The notes under the pieces: generated by a model
What the model was told of the DNA's origin: nothing
Seen by the model: the letters and a program-made list of their open reading frames with translations, nothing else
Database searches by the model: none
NCBI RefSeq assembly: GCF_002196705.1
Contig: NZ_NADJ01000039.1
Coordinates: 369,631-433,630, forward strand
DNA from: Desulfosporosinus sp. FKB
GTDB taxonomy: Bacteria > Bacillota > Desulfitobacteriia > Desulfitobacteriales > Desulfitobacteriaceae
Length of the DNA stretch: 64,000 nt
Reading direction: 5' to 3'
Position numbers and translations under genes: made by a program
In this document: piece after piece, positions 15,018 to 23,880 of the stretch
How positions within the stretch are numbered: position 1 is the first letter of the stretch
Layout: each line of letters opens with the position of its first letter

Positions 15018-16499
15018 TTAAACTTCTGACCCCTTCGTGAGTTGTTTCACCATTTTTTCCAGATCAATTCCGGATACATTCTTTAACATCTCCGGAGCGG
15101 TTGCCATAAGTGAAGTGACATAATTGCTGACCCTGGCAGCGCCTTCGCCGTGGCCTGTATCAACAACTGTCAGTTTGTCAATGGCTTTCAGCGGTTCGGC
15201 AACCTTGCCGGCCAATTCAGGCAGCATTTTAACGATAATGTCAAGTACAGCAGCCTGGCCGAATTTTTCGAAGGCTTCGGCCAATTTCTCCTTAGCCTCT
15301 GCTTCAGCTAACCCTTTGAGCCTCACAACTTCAGCTTCAGCAGTTCCTTTAGCCTTTTCGGCTTCAGCAATTGCCAGACCTTCAAGACGTTTCTGTTCAG
15401 CATTTGCTTTAGCTTCAGCCTCAATTTTATACTTAAGAGCATCAGCCTCCCTCATCATTTTAGCCTTTTCAGCTTCGGCGGTCTGTTCTACCGCATATCT
15501 GTCAGCATCGGCTTTTTTCTTAACTTCTGCATCATATTGTTTTTCACGGCGCAGGATTTCTTTCTCTTCAATTTCGATTTCTTTTTCTTTCTTGACAAGA
15601 GTAACTTTCATTTGTTCTTCCGTCACCAACTGTTGAGAGCGAGCTTCCTGAATATGATAGGCCTGATCAGCCTCAGCCATCGCCGTATCTTGGTCTTTCT
15701 TAAAGGAGGCTACTTTTAGTTCCTTTTCCTTGGTTGCTTCAGCAATATTGGTATCTCTAAGCAACTCAGCTTTCTGTCCTTCTTCATGGGCTTTCGCTTT
15801 CTGAATACGGGCATCGCGAAGGGCTTCTGCCTCAGCAACCTCTGCATCCCGTTTCACAGCGGCAATTCTCGGTTTACCTAAGGCTTCCAAATAACCGTTT
15901 TTATCCCTAATATCTTTAATGGTGAAGGATACGATCTGCAGTCCCATTTTCTTGAGATCCTTAGCAGCAACTCCCTGAACTTCCTGGGCAAATTTATCCC
16001 GGTTGCGATAAACTTCCTCGACAGTCATAGTCCCCAAAATCGCTCTCAGATGTCCCTCCAGGACTTCCTGAGCTTCCTGCTGCAAGGCTTCCGTGGGTTT
16101 ACCCATGAATTGTTCCGCAGCCGTAGCCACATCTTCTACGGCACCGCCAATTTTAATAATCGCTACTCCATCAGCCATAACCGGAACGCCTTGTTCTGTA
16201 TAAACTTCCGGTGTCGTTACCTCAAGCTTGTGAGATAGTAAGGAAATATACTCAGCCTGCTGAAAAATAGGCAGAATAAACGCTCCGCCGCCACGAACAA
16301 TTTTAATTTTCCGCCCTGACTCGTCGGTATGGACATTTTTGCTGCCCAAATAAGAACCGGTGACAATCATCGCCTCATCAGGTCCCACGGTTTTATAACG
16401 AGCCCAAAATGCCAAACCAAGAACAACAATAACACCCAACACAATTATAGGAATAACCAGAATTCCCAAGCCAAAATTCCCCAGCATAACTTCCGGCAT
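15018..16499 (-). CDS. Flotillin-like protein
   Basis: The 493-residue protein starts at ATG 16499 behind GGGGGGAG; the frame extends upstream but without a ribosome site. A membrane anchor spans about residues 10-32. An SPFH/band-7 domain (about 35-200) follows, then a long Ala-Glu-Lys-rich coiled coil (about 200-430) with repeated EAEKAK-like blocks, then a hydrophobic C-terminal region. This is the flotillin (FloT/YuaG) layout. Flotillins scaffold membrane microdomains and help keep the membrane fluid. The gene follows the NfeD gene by 16 bases, as in the yuaF-floT operon of Bacillus. With pspA upstream this is a membrane-stress operon. Confidence 0.92.
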   Translation of the reverse strand: MPEVMLGNFGLGILVIPIIVLGVIVVLGLAFWARYKTVGPDEAMIVTGSYLGSKNVHTDESGRKIKIVRGGGAFILPIFQQAEYISLLSHKLEVTTPEVYTEQGVPVMADGVAIIKIGGAVEDVATAAEQFMGKPTEALQQEAQEVLEGHLRAILGTMTVEEVYRNRDKFAQEVQGVAAKDLKKMGLQIVSFTIKDIRDKNGYLEALGKPRIAAVKRDAEVAEAEALRDARIQKAKAHEEGQKAELLRDTNIAEATKEKELKVASFKKDQDTAMAEADQAYHIQEARSQQLVTEEQMKVTLVKKEKEIEIEEKEILRREKQYDAEVKKKADADRYAVEQTAEAEKAKMMREADALKYKIEAEAKANAEQKRLEGLAIAEAEKAKGTAEAEVVRLKGLAEAEAKEKLAEAFEKFGQAAVLDIIVKMLPELAGKVAEPLKAIDKLTVVDTGHGEGAARVSNYVTSLMATAPEMLKNVSGIDLEKMVKQLTKGSEV

Positions 16500-16515
16500 A
16501 AAACTCCCCCCTTTT

Positions 16516-17040
16516 CTATTCGTAACGGAATACATAAAGTATGCCGTCAATTTCTTTACCAACCACAACCCGGGTTCCGGACGGTATTTCTACCGAATCG
16601 AGATTACCGGCTATTTGGTTGGTATTACCCGCTCCGGCTTTAAGGACAACCTCTCCATAGCCTTCGACAGGGATTGGTACCGTGACCTCAGCGATTTTAC
16701 CGACAAGGTCTTTCATCGAAAACCCTGTGGAATTTTCACTATTCTTCATAGGCTTTATATAGGAGAAATAAACCCCGATTGAAACTAAACTTGAAATCAC
16801 TAACGAAACAATAGCGGCTGATACGGGCTCCAGATGTGTATATTGATTTAACATAATCCCGGAGCCTCCAAAGACAGTGATTCCCCCAACCAAAACCATG
16901 GGCTGCAGCACGTCAAGATGATCCATGGAGAGGGAGTGAAAAAAGCCGCCTAAAAAGTCTCCTAGAATATCCCCAACAATTAAGGTAACCAACGCAAACA
17001 ACACACCACCACTGAAACAAATCCAATAAACCTCAAGCAT
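16516..17040 (-). CDS. NfeD-like membrane protein (YuaF type)
   Basis: The 174-residue protein has three or four N-terminal membrane segments (about 5-30, 48-70 and 75-95) and a C-terminal soluble beta-barrel (OB-fold-like) domain from about residue 105 with KIAEVTVPIPVEGYGEVVL. The short NfeD form is normally encoded next to a flotillin, which is the case here. It is thought to cooperate with the flotillin at the membrane. The ATG follows GGAGGGGGAG at good spacing. No protease domain of the long NfeD form is present, and none is expected in this subtype. Confidence 0.87.
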   Translation of the reverse strand: MLEVYWICFSGGVLFALVTLIVGDILGDFLGGFFHSLSMDHLDVLQPMVLVGGITVFGGSGIMLNQYTHLEPVSAAIVSLVISSLVSIGVYFSYIKPMKNSENSTGFSMKDLVGKIAEVTVPIPVEGYGEVVLKAGAGNTNQIAGNLDSVEIPSGTRVVVGKEIDGILYVFRYE

Positions 17041-17079
17041 TCTATCTCCCCCTCCAATGACTAAACCACTATTGAGGTC

Positions 17080-17754
17080 CTATTCCGTTTTTGCTAATTC
17101 CTCCTTTAATTTAGCTAATTCCTTTTCAATGTCATTTTCTTCACTGCCCAAATCTTCTAATTCCTGATCAAGGCTTTTATCCGTCCTGCCTAATTCTCCT
17201 GACGCCTTAGCTTCGGCTTCCATACGCAAAACCTTATCCACCATTCTGTCAAAATTCCAGCGGGCACTGCTTGACCCAAACCCGCTTTTTACTTCGTTGA
17301 TTTCTTTTTGAGCCTTGGCGGATTGAAGCCTGGCCACTAAATCATCCCGTTTAAAACGCAATTTTTCGTACTCGGTTTTCATTTCTTGCAGCTGGGACCT
17401 TAATTTTCCCGCCGCTTCGTTACATACTTCATACTGCCTGTGGTAGTCCTCGGCCTTGGACCTATGAAGTTTCTTGTCTTCAAGAGCCTTACGGGCCAGA
17501 TCCTCGCGATTCCTTTTTAAAGCTTCAAGGGCCTGATAGTCACGTTTCTCGGCCATGGCGAGACTATCACTCAGCTGGGCTCTGAATTTCCAGGCAACAG
17601 CCAGCTGCCTTGCTACAGCAGCCTCGGCATCTGCTATATCCTCTTCCATATCCCGCAAGTATTGATCCAGCATTTTTTCAGGGTCCTCTGCTTTATCCAG
17701 CAGGGAATTTAAATTGGCTCTGATATTATCACTGACTCTCTTAAATAAACCCAT
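17080..17754 (-). CDS. pspA: PspA/IM30 family membrane-stress protein
   Basis: The 224-residue protein opens with MGLFKRVSDNIRANLNSLLDKAEDPEKMLDQYL, the amphipathic helix and start of the PspA/Vipp1 core, and is coiled-coil almost throughout. PspA binds stressed membranes on the cytoplasmic side and prevents proton leakage. The ATG has an AGGAGG seven bases upstream. It is the first gene of the pspA-nfeD-floT cluster (gap 39 bases to nfeD). The 270-base upstream region holds the likely promoter, but I could not pick a clear extracytoplasmic-sigma motif. Confidence 0.92.
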   Translation of the reverse strand: MGLFKRVSDNIRANLNSLLDKAEDPEKMLDQYLRDMEEDIADAEAAVARQLAVAWKFRAQLSDSLAMAEKRDYQALEALKRNREDLARKALEDKKLHRSKAEDYHRQYEVCNEAAGKLRSQLQEMKTEYEKLRFKRDDLVARLQSAKAQKEINEVKSGFGSSSARWNFDRMVDKVLRMEAEAKASGELGRTDKSLDQELEDLGSEENDIEKELAKLKEELAKTE

Positions 17755-17963
17755 AAAACCTCCTCCTTAAACGTTAATGGATAACGGTATTTATGTACCT
17801 CCTTTCCAACAACACCAAGGTTTATTTGATACGGATCATATCATATGGTTGATATATCTACAAATGGTAGTTTTTATTACTACGTTTATTTTCGCTTTAA
17901 ATTCCATCTCTTTCCTAAAGTTTTCAACGTCTCTCACAATATAGCTTTTAATACCACGTGTAA

Positions 17964-18022
17964 TTATTCACCTGCATTGAATGCTAGAAATCAATACTAT
18001 ATAATAAAGATGAGGTGAATAA
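17964..18022 (+). promoter_or_regulatory. Promoter of the DUF1836 gene flanked by an inverted repeat
   Basis: TTGAAT (17977-17982) and TATAAT (18000-18005) are 17 bases apart. TTATTCACCT (17964-17973) and AGGTGAATAA (18013-18022) form a 10-bp inverted repeat around the promoter; the second arm includes the ribosome site. An autoregulatory operator is possible. Confidence 0.6.
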
Positions 18023-18024
18023 CT

Positions 18025-18633
18025 ATGCAGCAATTCAATGAAGATGTGCTCAAACAACTTATTGATGAACTCTCTTTAAACCAGGACATCAAGATTACAG
18101 AGATTCCTGATATCGATCTCTACATGGAACAGCTGACCTCTTTTATGGACAGTAGTCTGAAAAGCCAAAAGCGAGATGATCAGGACAAAATCCTTACTAA
18201 GACAATGATCAACAATTATACGAAAGCAGGGCTACTGATGCCTCCCATCAAAAAGAAATACAATAAGCGTCATATAATCCTCTTGAACCTAATCTATTAT
18301 CTGAAAAATATACTATCCATTAACGACATAAAACGTTTGTTTGAACCCGTTCTTAACAATATAGCCACACCTGAAGATGATCTGATTTCCCTCGAAGATA
18401 TTTATTCGACGTTTCTCGATGTGAAAAACATTGAATTATCTTCTTTTCATGAGCACTTAATTGAAAAATCAACAATGATTAAAGAAGAAACCAGTATGAT
18501 AGATAAGGATGGTAAAGATACCGCCGAATTGTTCCTAATTGTAATCATGTTGATCGCCCAAGCAAATGCCCAAAAAAGACTTGCCGAAAAAATAATAGAT
18601 ACTTATTTTCATAAACCGGAAAACCCCGCTTAA
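18025..18633 (+). CDS. DUF1836 family protein
   Basis: The 202-residue protein carries the DUF1836 core, seen in LTKTMINNYTKAGLLMPPIKKKYNKRHIILL (about residues 58-89). That segment resembles a MerR-type winged helix with its wing motif. The rest is helical with no membrane segment. DUF1836 proteins are common in Firmicutes and are presumed transcription regulators, but no target is known. The ATG follows GAGGTGA at normal spacing, and the promoter at 17977-18005 is good. The gene is monocistronic, with a terminator at 18827-18869. Confidence 0.82.
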   Translation: MQQFNEDVLKQLIDELSLNQDIKITEIPDIDLYMEQLTSFMDSSLKSQKRDDQDKILTKTMINNYTKAGLLMPPIKKKYNKRHIILLNLIYYLKNILSINDIKRLFEPVLNNIATPEDDLISLEDIYSTFLDVKNIELSSFHEHLIEKSTMIKEETSMIDKDGKDTAELFLIVIMLIAQANAQKRLAEKIIDTYFHKPENPA

Positions 18634-18826
18634 ATACGCCTTCCACTTCTCGCCCCTCAATTCTGCCAGGCATTATAAACTCCATCACCTCTCTATGCAG
18701 GAAAAGAATTTTTATTACAGATAAGTAATTCACTCAGATAATGCAGTTCACTTACAAAAATTATCAGTGTTTTAGGAACATATGTTCTGCTTAAGTTTAA
18801 AAAAATAATAACCCTTTCGAGTTATA

Positions 18827-18869
18827 AAAGCGATCATTTCCTTTTGTATGGAAAACGATCGCTTTTTTT
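18827..18869 (+). terminator. Rho-independent terminator downstream of the DUF1836 gene
   Basis: AAGCGATC-TTTCC / GGAAA-CGATCGCTT is followed by TTTTTT. It lies 195 bases past the stop, between convergent genes. Confidence 0.85.
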
Positions 18870-18903
18870 AATCACGCGCATAAGCGTTCCTTCAAGAAAA
18901 AAC

Positions 18904-20628
18904 TCACCGTAGTCGAACTGAACATATTCGATTGCGACCTTGATCTTTAGCCTGATACAGTTTCTGGTCTGCTGCTTTGACTAGATTCATGTGATCTTCT
19001 CCATATGAAGGCATAGTCGTGGCTAAACCCAGGCTAATGGTAATGTAGGAAACGATTGCAGACTGTTCATGGACAATCTTCATCTTTTCTATCCGCCTCC
19101 TCATCCGATCGGCAATTTTCAGGGCATCATCATAACTCGTATTGGATAGGATCGCAGCAAATTCCTCTCCGCCAAATCTCCCCATAAAATCAGAGGATCG
19201 CTTTAAGATACTCTCTAAAACCTTGGCAACTTTCCTTAGACACTTATCGCCTTGCAAATGACCATAACTGTCATTGTAGCGTTTAAAATTATCAATATCC
19301 ACAATGATCAGCGAAAGGTCTTTTCCTTCTCGCAGGCAGCGGTTCCATTCTTTTTTTAAAGTATTTTCAAAGGAACGCCTATTGGAAATTCCCGTAACCT
19401 CATCAATCGTCGAAAGAAGTTTTAATCGTTGGTTCGCTGTCTTTAACTGCTCCTGAAATTTTAACATCTTCTGATTGGCTAGAGTAAGAAGGCGGGCATT
19501 TTCCTTAATCTCCTCGTTCCTTCTTTTTAATTCAATATTTTTGAGCCGAAATATTTCAGCTTCATTTTTCATCTGTTCTATGCGAAATTCCGTTGCAGCA
19601 AGTTTTAATTTTTCTTCAAGTTTTTCATTTCTTATCTTTTTCTCTAGGAGACTAAACCTTTTATAATGGTGCAAAGCCATGGCAAAATTGCCCTTATCTT
19701 CATAGTAAGCAGATAAGGATAAATGAATTTTAGAAAGCTCATTTTCAGCCGATATTTTCTCCCCAATGGACAGTGCTTCTTGAAGACACGCTAACCCCCT
19801 ATCTTGTTGGTTTTGCTTAATCAACAATTCGCCGATCCTAACTAATACATTAATCCGATAGTACATATTGCCGTACTTTTTGAGAACACGCAAACTATTT
19901 AGGTAATATTGTAAAGCGACCTGCTCCTTTTGTAGCTTTTCATAAGCTTCCCCTAAACAATTCAATACTTCACCGATCTTAATTTTATCGCCAATTTTCC
20001 TGCAATAGTTAAGACTCTCCCTATAAATATTCAGGGTCTTAATATTCTGGTTTAAGTAGCTATAAATATAGCCCATATTTATTAAAATACCAGCCATATT
20101 TCTGAGGTTATTTAAATCTTTGCTCATAACAAAGGCATTCTCGTAATATATTAAAGCCTCTCTATATTGTTCCAGTTGTCGGTGAATTTCACCGATATTA
20201 TTTAAGATAGAAGCTTCAGCTGCTTTATCAGCCATACCCCTCGCTAATCCCAATGATTCATTATAATATTCCAGAGAAAGTTCATAGGCACCGAAATAGA
20301 AATAATTGGTACCCAACAAATTAAGAGCCCTCATCTTCCCCTGAAGGTGTCCCAAATGTTCAAAGAGTTGGACTGCAACCAGCATGTTTTTGATACATTT
20401 AGTATTATTCGAAAGTCCTTTATGGGCGTAACCTGTCACTAAGAGGCTAAATGCCCTCTCCTCTTGACAGCCACACTTCTGGGCTAAATGATAGGCACAT
20501 TTACACAGTCTAAGTGCTTTTAGAGGTTTTTGAAAAACAATCTCATAGGAACGAGCATTCAAACACTTTATCCATTTGATAAGCTCAATATAATTATTTT
20601 TTTTGGTTTCTGTCACCTTATACAGCAT
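18904..20628 (-). CDS. TPR-containing diguanylate cyclase (GGDEF)
   Basis: The 574-residue cytoplasmic protein has eight or nine tetratricopeptide-like repeats (about residues 40-345), for example ASILNNIGEIHRQLEQYREAL, a coiled-coil linker (about 345-400) and a C-terminal GGDEF domain. The active-site motif is FGGEEFAAIL, with Asp in IIVDIDNFKRYND. The inhibitory I-site RSSD lies exactly five residues before GGEEF, so an active, feedback-inhibited synthase of cyclic di-GMP is expected. No EAL domain is present. The TPR region should sense a protein or peptide partner. The gene stands alone. GTGAGG precedes the ATG. Confidence 0.92.
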   Translation of the reverse strand: MLYKVTETKKNNYIELIKWIKCLNARSYEIVFQKPLKALRLCKCAYHLAQKCGCQEERAFSLLVTGYAHKGLSNNTKCIKNMLVAVQLFEHLGHLQGKMRALNLLGTNYFYFGAYELSLEYYNESLGLARGMADKAAEASILNNIGEIHRQLEQYREALIYYENAFVMSKDLNNLRNMAGILINMGYIYSYLNQNIKTLNIYRESLNYCRKIGDKIKIGEVLNCLGEAYEKLQKEQVALQYYLNSLRVLKKYGNMYYRINVLVRIGELLIKQNQQDRGLACLQEALSIGEKISAENELSKIHLSLSAYYEDKGNFAMALHHYKRFSLLEKKIRNEKLEEKLKLAATEFRIEQMKNEAEIFRLKNIELKRRNEEIKENARLLTLANQKMLKFQEQLKTANQRLKLLSTIDEVTGISNRRSFENTLKKEWNRCLREGKDLSLIIVDIDNFKRYNDSYGHLQGDKCLRKVAKVLESILKRSSDFMGRFGGEEFAAILSNTSYDDALKIADRMRRRIEKMKIVHEQSAIVSYITISLGLATTMPSYGEDHMNLVKAADQKLYQAKDQGRNRICSVRLR

Positions 20629-20833
20629 AATACCTCACGCGATTAGCCTTGGGGCTTTATTTCGGAGTTTAAATTACTCGATCCTTAGATCTCACAGCAG
20701 CTTTATCTCCTGATAACTAACATTTCTACATTATTTCTCCATTACCTCCCATGATAGGAAGAATTAATTCCTGATTTTTACTAAGTTTATTGTTTTTCTA
20801 TGTTAAATCGTTGATCATTTCGTATTAATAACA

Positions 20834-20868
20834 CTAAAAATGTCGAGGTGCGCCAGCATCTCGACATT
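20834..20868 (-). terminator. Rho-independent terminator of trmB
   Basis: AATGTCGAGATGC / GCACCTCGACATT on the minus strand is followed by TTTTTAG. It lies 14 bases beyond the trmB stop codon. Confidence 0.85.
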
Positions 20869-20881
20869 ATAATTCCCTTTT

Positions 20882-21520
20882 CTATTTAGAATTTTTAAAC
20901 CTGCCAAATTTAATTTTAATTCCTTGAGCGCAAAATTTCTCTTCATATTCGGTCATAACGTTGACCTGGAAATCGCTCTGATGTAAATCGTAGGTCTTAT
21001 AAAGTTCTTTAAACCCCGCGGCTGCAAAATATTCAAGACTATCCGTGAAAAGAAATTCGCTATCAGTTTTAAACCAGATTTCCGATCCGCTTTTTAAAAA
21101 TGTTCGATATAATCCTAAAAAATTGGGATGAGTTAATCTTCGTTTATGATGTCGTTTATTAGGCCAAGGATTACAAAAATTAATATAGAGTTTCTCAATT
21201 TCATCTTGAGCAAAGATGTCTCCAAGATTCTGAGCATTTATGGAGATCACTTTAAGATTATCTAAGCAGCTTTCATTGGCTTTTCTCAGAACATAAACTA
21301 AAAGCTCATCATAAACATCAATAGCAAGGTAATTTATATGCGAATTCATCTTAGCTAGTTCATTGATAAAACGTCCCCGCCCGCAGCCTAATTCCAGATG
21401 AATCGGACGGTCATTGCCAAAAAGTCCTTTCCATGTTCCTTTGTAACGTATAGGATCGAAGACAGCCTTATCATCTTTTTCTAATTCAGGCCTTGCCCAC
21501 CACTTTCTTCTAAGCCGCAT
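20882..21520 (-). CDS. trmB: tRNA (guanine-N7)-methyltransferase
   Basis: The 212-residue protein has the TrmB hallmarks: the SAM-binding motif HLELGCGRGRF (about 40-50) and the tRNA-contact segment NPWPNKRHHKRRL (about 117-129; the family usually has PDPWPKKRH). It methylates guanine 46 in the variable loop of tRNAs with S-adenosylmethionine. The first residue of the catalytic PDPWP motif is Asn here, a mild variation. The length is normal. The ATG follows GAGGAG. It is followed by a terminator at once and preceded by the TetR gene end at 34 bases. Confidence 0.92.
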   Translation of the reverse strand: MRLRRKWWARPELEKDDKAVFDPIRYKGTWKGLFGNDRPIHLELGCGRGRFINELAKMNSHINYLAIDVYDELLVYVLRKANESCLDNLKVISINAQNLGDIFAQDEIEKLYINFCNPWPNKRHHKRRLTHPNFLGLYRTFLKSGSEIWFKTDSEFLFTDSLEYFAAAGFKELYKTYDLHQSDFQVNVMTEYEEKFCAQGIKIKFGRFKNSK

Positions 21521-21553
21521 TAACTTTTCTCCTCAATAAATATAGATCAAACT

Positions 21554-22165
21554 TCAATCGTCTCTTTTAGGTGGGATAAAGGTTAAACAGATCTGTTCCA
21601 AGATCGTCTCCGGAGAATAACTTCGCACTTCTCGCTGAAATAAATAGGCATCTCTACTTAAGGCCATTAAAAGCATATCAGCTCTAAAAGCGCTCTCAGG
21701 ATGAATCGGCTCGCTTTTATTTATCTCATCAAAAAGCTCAACCAATAGCTGATGCAATTCGTCATAAATTGGACTCCGCGTTCGTGGCTTGCTCGATGAT
21801 GAATCTTCGACTCCTGTAAGCAATTGCGCTTTCTTTTCTCTGAAACGGATAAATAAATTAAGAATCCCTTTCAAACGCTGGCTTGGCGGCTTAGAACGAT
21901 TCTGTTCCAGGTAAGTTTCCATATCCTCGAAGAGCAGAACAACGTTATCTTTAATCAAATCAAGACACAATTCGCTTTTATTTCTATATCGGCGATAAAG
22001 GGTTCCTGATCCAATCTGTGCTTCCGCAGCGATTTGATTCATACTGACATGTTCAACCCCATGCTGTTCAAAGAGCCTGATAGCCACATTCAAGATACGT
22101 TGTCGATTCTCGGCGGCATCACGCCGTTCAGAACGAACGTTGCTTGCCTCTGCATCTTTAACCAT
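21554..22165 (-). CDS. TetR/AcrR family repressor
   Basis: The 203-residue protein starts at ATG 22165 behind GGAGGTGATGAT; a longer frame to 22222 has no ribosome site. Residues 12-70 form the TetR helix-turn-helix (RQRILNVAIRLFEQHGVEHVSM, then IGSGTLYRRYRNKSELC). The C-terminal ligand domain is helical. The divergent gene at 22281 is the likely target. A two-copy GGAG-N4-CTCCACTTAATA motif with 25-bp period sits on its promoter (22209-22253). It is probably de-repressed by a small molecule that the isochorismatase-fold product handles. Confidence 0.9.
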   Translation of the reverse strand: MVKDAEASNVRSERRDAAENRQRILNVAIRLFEQHGVEHVSMNQIAAEAQIGSGTLYRRYRNKSELCLDLIKDNVVLLFEDMETYLEQNRSKPPSQRLKGILNLFIRFREKKAQLLTGVEDSSSSKPRTRSPIYDELHQLLVELFDEINKSEPIHPESAFRADMLLMALSRDAYLFQREVRSYSPETILEQICLTFIPPKRDD

Positions 22166-22199
22166 ATCATCACCTCCGAAAATAACTTCAAAAACCGTC

Positions 22200-22253
22200 T
22201 TGACAAGCGGAGACTGCTCCACTTAATATAAGAGGAGGGTTCTCCACTTAATA
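22200..22253 (+). promoter_or_regulatory. Promoter with a two-copy tandem operator
   Basis: TTGACA at 22200-22205 is followed by two copies of GGAG-N4-CTCCACTTAATA at 22209-22228 and 22234-22253, 25 bases apart. Each copy has its own short inverted repeat GGAG/CTCC. The first TTAATA (22223-22228) can serve as the -10 box. This is a good candidate for the TetR operator. Confidence 0.7.
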
Positions 22254-22280
22254 GTAACATACTAAAAAGGAGTGTACAAC

Positions 22281-22850
22281 ATGCCAGATCGTTCCAATAA
22301 GCCTGCCTTGTTAATCATGGATGTGCAAAACGGCATTGTCTCACGTTTTGCTGAAAAAGAAAAACCACTGCATCCCTTCGTAAAAGCTGCGGAAGCCGCT
22401 CGTCAACACAATATCCCAGTAATTTTCGTACGGGTCGCCTTTCGCGATGGTTATCCTGAAGTAAGTCCCCTTAATAAGGCCTTCTCAGCAATTTCCGGAT
22501 ACGGCGGAATGACGGTTGCCGACACGGCAACACAAATTCATGAATCTCTCAATCATCAACCTAATGAACCCGTCGTCACAAAACTTCGCGTTAGTGCCTT
22601 TGCCGGAAGCGATCTTGAAGTTATACTTCGGTCACGCCAAATTGACACACTGATTCTTAGTGGTATTTCCACAAGCGGAGTTGTTCTATCAACCTTGCGT
22701 CAAGCGGCCGATATGGATTTTGCCCTGACTGTTCTCTCCGACGCCTGCCTCGATCCTGATCCGGATGTTCAACGCGTTCTAATGGAGAAGGTGTTCCCTC
22801 GTCAAGCCGAAGTAGTGACGGTTGACGCTTGGATCAATACAATAAGTTAA
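22281..22850 (+). CDS. Isochorismatase-fold protein without the catalytic cysteine
   Basis: The 189-residue protein has the isochorismatase fold: LLIMDVQNGIV (Asp), VVTKLRVSAFAGSDL (Lys) and GISTSGVVLSTLRQAADM at the nucleophile elbow. In amidase-type members the elbow has Cys where this protein has Gly, as in true isochorismatases of EntB type. The ATG at 22281 has AAGGAG eight bases before it; an in-frame GTG at 22272 is too close to that site. It is divergent from a TetR gene, which probably represses it. A role in xenobiotic or siderophore-type metabolism is only a guess. Confidence 0.85.
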   Translation: MPDRSNKPALLIMDVQNGIVSRFAEKEKPLHPFVKAAEAARQHNIPVIFVRVAFRDGYPEVSPLNKAFSAISGYGGMTVADTATQIHESLNHQPNEPVVTKLRVSAFAGSDLEVILRSRQIDTLILSGISTSGVVLSTLRQAADMDFALTVLSDACLDPDPDVQRVLMEKVFPRQAEVVTVDAWINTIS

Positions 22851-22855
22851 AGTAA

Positions 22856-23845
22856 TTATGCTTCCTCAAGTCCATGTTCATAGATATTACGGATCATGAC
22901 CTCGATTTCCGGGTCTTGGATTGTTAAATCCTTGATTTCCCAGGACTCGGAAATCCGGCTAATCAATTGGGAGGCACTCATCACATCACGGTTAAATTGC
23001 AGCCATTTTCGATTGCCTTCAGCTTTGATCACTTCGGCCCCCTCGATGAAAAACTCAGGTGTTTGCTCTTCCAGATCAATGATTAAAACCCGCTCCTTAC
23101 CGAACCGCTCTTTGATCTTGGCAATTTCTCCATCATACATCACTTGACCGTGATCAATTAAAATCATCCTCTGGCAGAGTTTTTCAATATCAGACATATC
23201 ATGAGTCGTAAGAATTACCGTAACCCCTCTCTCCCGGTTAATTTCCCGGATAAAGCTGCGCATCCGTTCTTTTGCCACCACGTCTAAGCCAATAGTCGGT
23301 TCATCGAGGAAGAGGATTAGCGGATCATGGAGAAGAGAAGCTGCAATATCTGCCCGCATTCGTTGGCCCAAAGACAATTGCCGAACGGGAGTTTGCAGGA
23401 ATTCCTCAAGGCCTAAGATATCGGAAAATCGAACCATATTCTTCCGATACTGTTCATCGGGAATTTGAAACACCTGCTTTAGGAGTTCAAAGGATTCAAT
23501 GGCCGGCAAATCCCACCACAATTGTGTCCGCTGTCCGAAGACTACCCCAATTTGCCGCGCATTTTTTTGACGTTCTTTAAAGGGAATTATCCCGTTAACT
23601 CGGATATCGCCGGAGGCCGGCACAAGAATCCCCGTCAGCATCTTAATCGTAGTAGATTTTCCAGCGCCGTTGGGACCGATATAGCCGACAATTTCCCCTG
23701 AGTTGATTGCGAAGGAGACATCCTGTACAGCTAATTTCGTTGTATATTCTCTATAAAAGAGACTCCTCAGCGCTCCCCTGACTCCTGCTTGTCGTTTAGC
23801 AATTTGAAACTCTTTCGAGAGATGGTTAACTTCAATTAAACTCAT
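22856..23845 (-). CDS. ABC-2 family exporter ATP-binding protein
   Basis: The 329-residue protein has Walker A GYIGPNGAGKST near residue 58, signature LSLGQRMRADIA, Walker B LILFLDEPTIGLD and the switch His in TTHD. A C-terminal extension of about 80 residues is present. It is the last gene of a three-gene operon on the minus strand with two large permeases (24693 and 25502). Together they form an ABC-2 exporter of the type with two different permeases and one ATPase. This family has members linked to drug resistance and daunorubicin-like export. The substrate is unknown. Confidence 0.9.
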   Translation of the reverse strand: MSLIEVNHLSKEFQIAKRQAGVRGALRSLFYREYTTKLAVQDVSFAINSGEIVGYIGPNGAGKSTTIKMLTGILVPASGDIRVNGIIPFKERQKNARQIGVVFGQRTQLWWDLPAIESFELLKQVFQIPDEQYRKNMVRFSDILGLEEFLQTPVRQLSLGQRMRADIAASLLHDPLILFLDEPTIGLDVVAKERMRSFIREINRERGVTVILTTHDMSDIEKLCQRMILIDHGQVMYDGEIAKIKERFGKERVLIIDLEEQTPEFFIEGAEVIKAEGNRKWLQFNRDVMSASQLISRISESWEIKDLTIQDPEIEVMIRNIYEHGLEEA

Positions 23846-23880
23846 GAAATAGATAATCCTCCCTAGCTTAGATCCAAACC

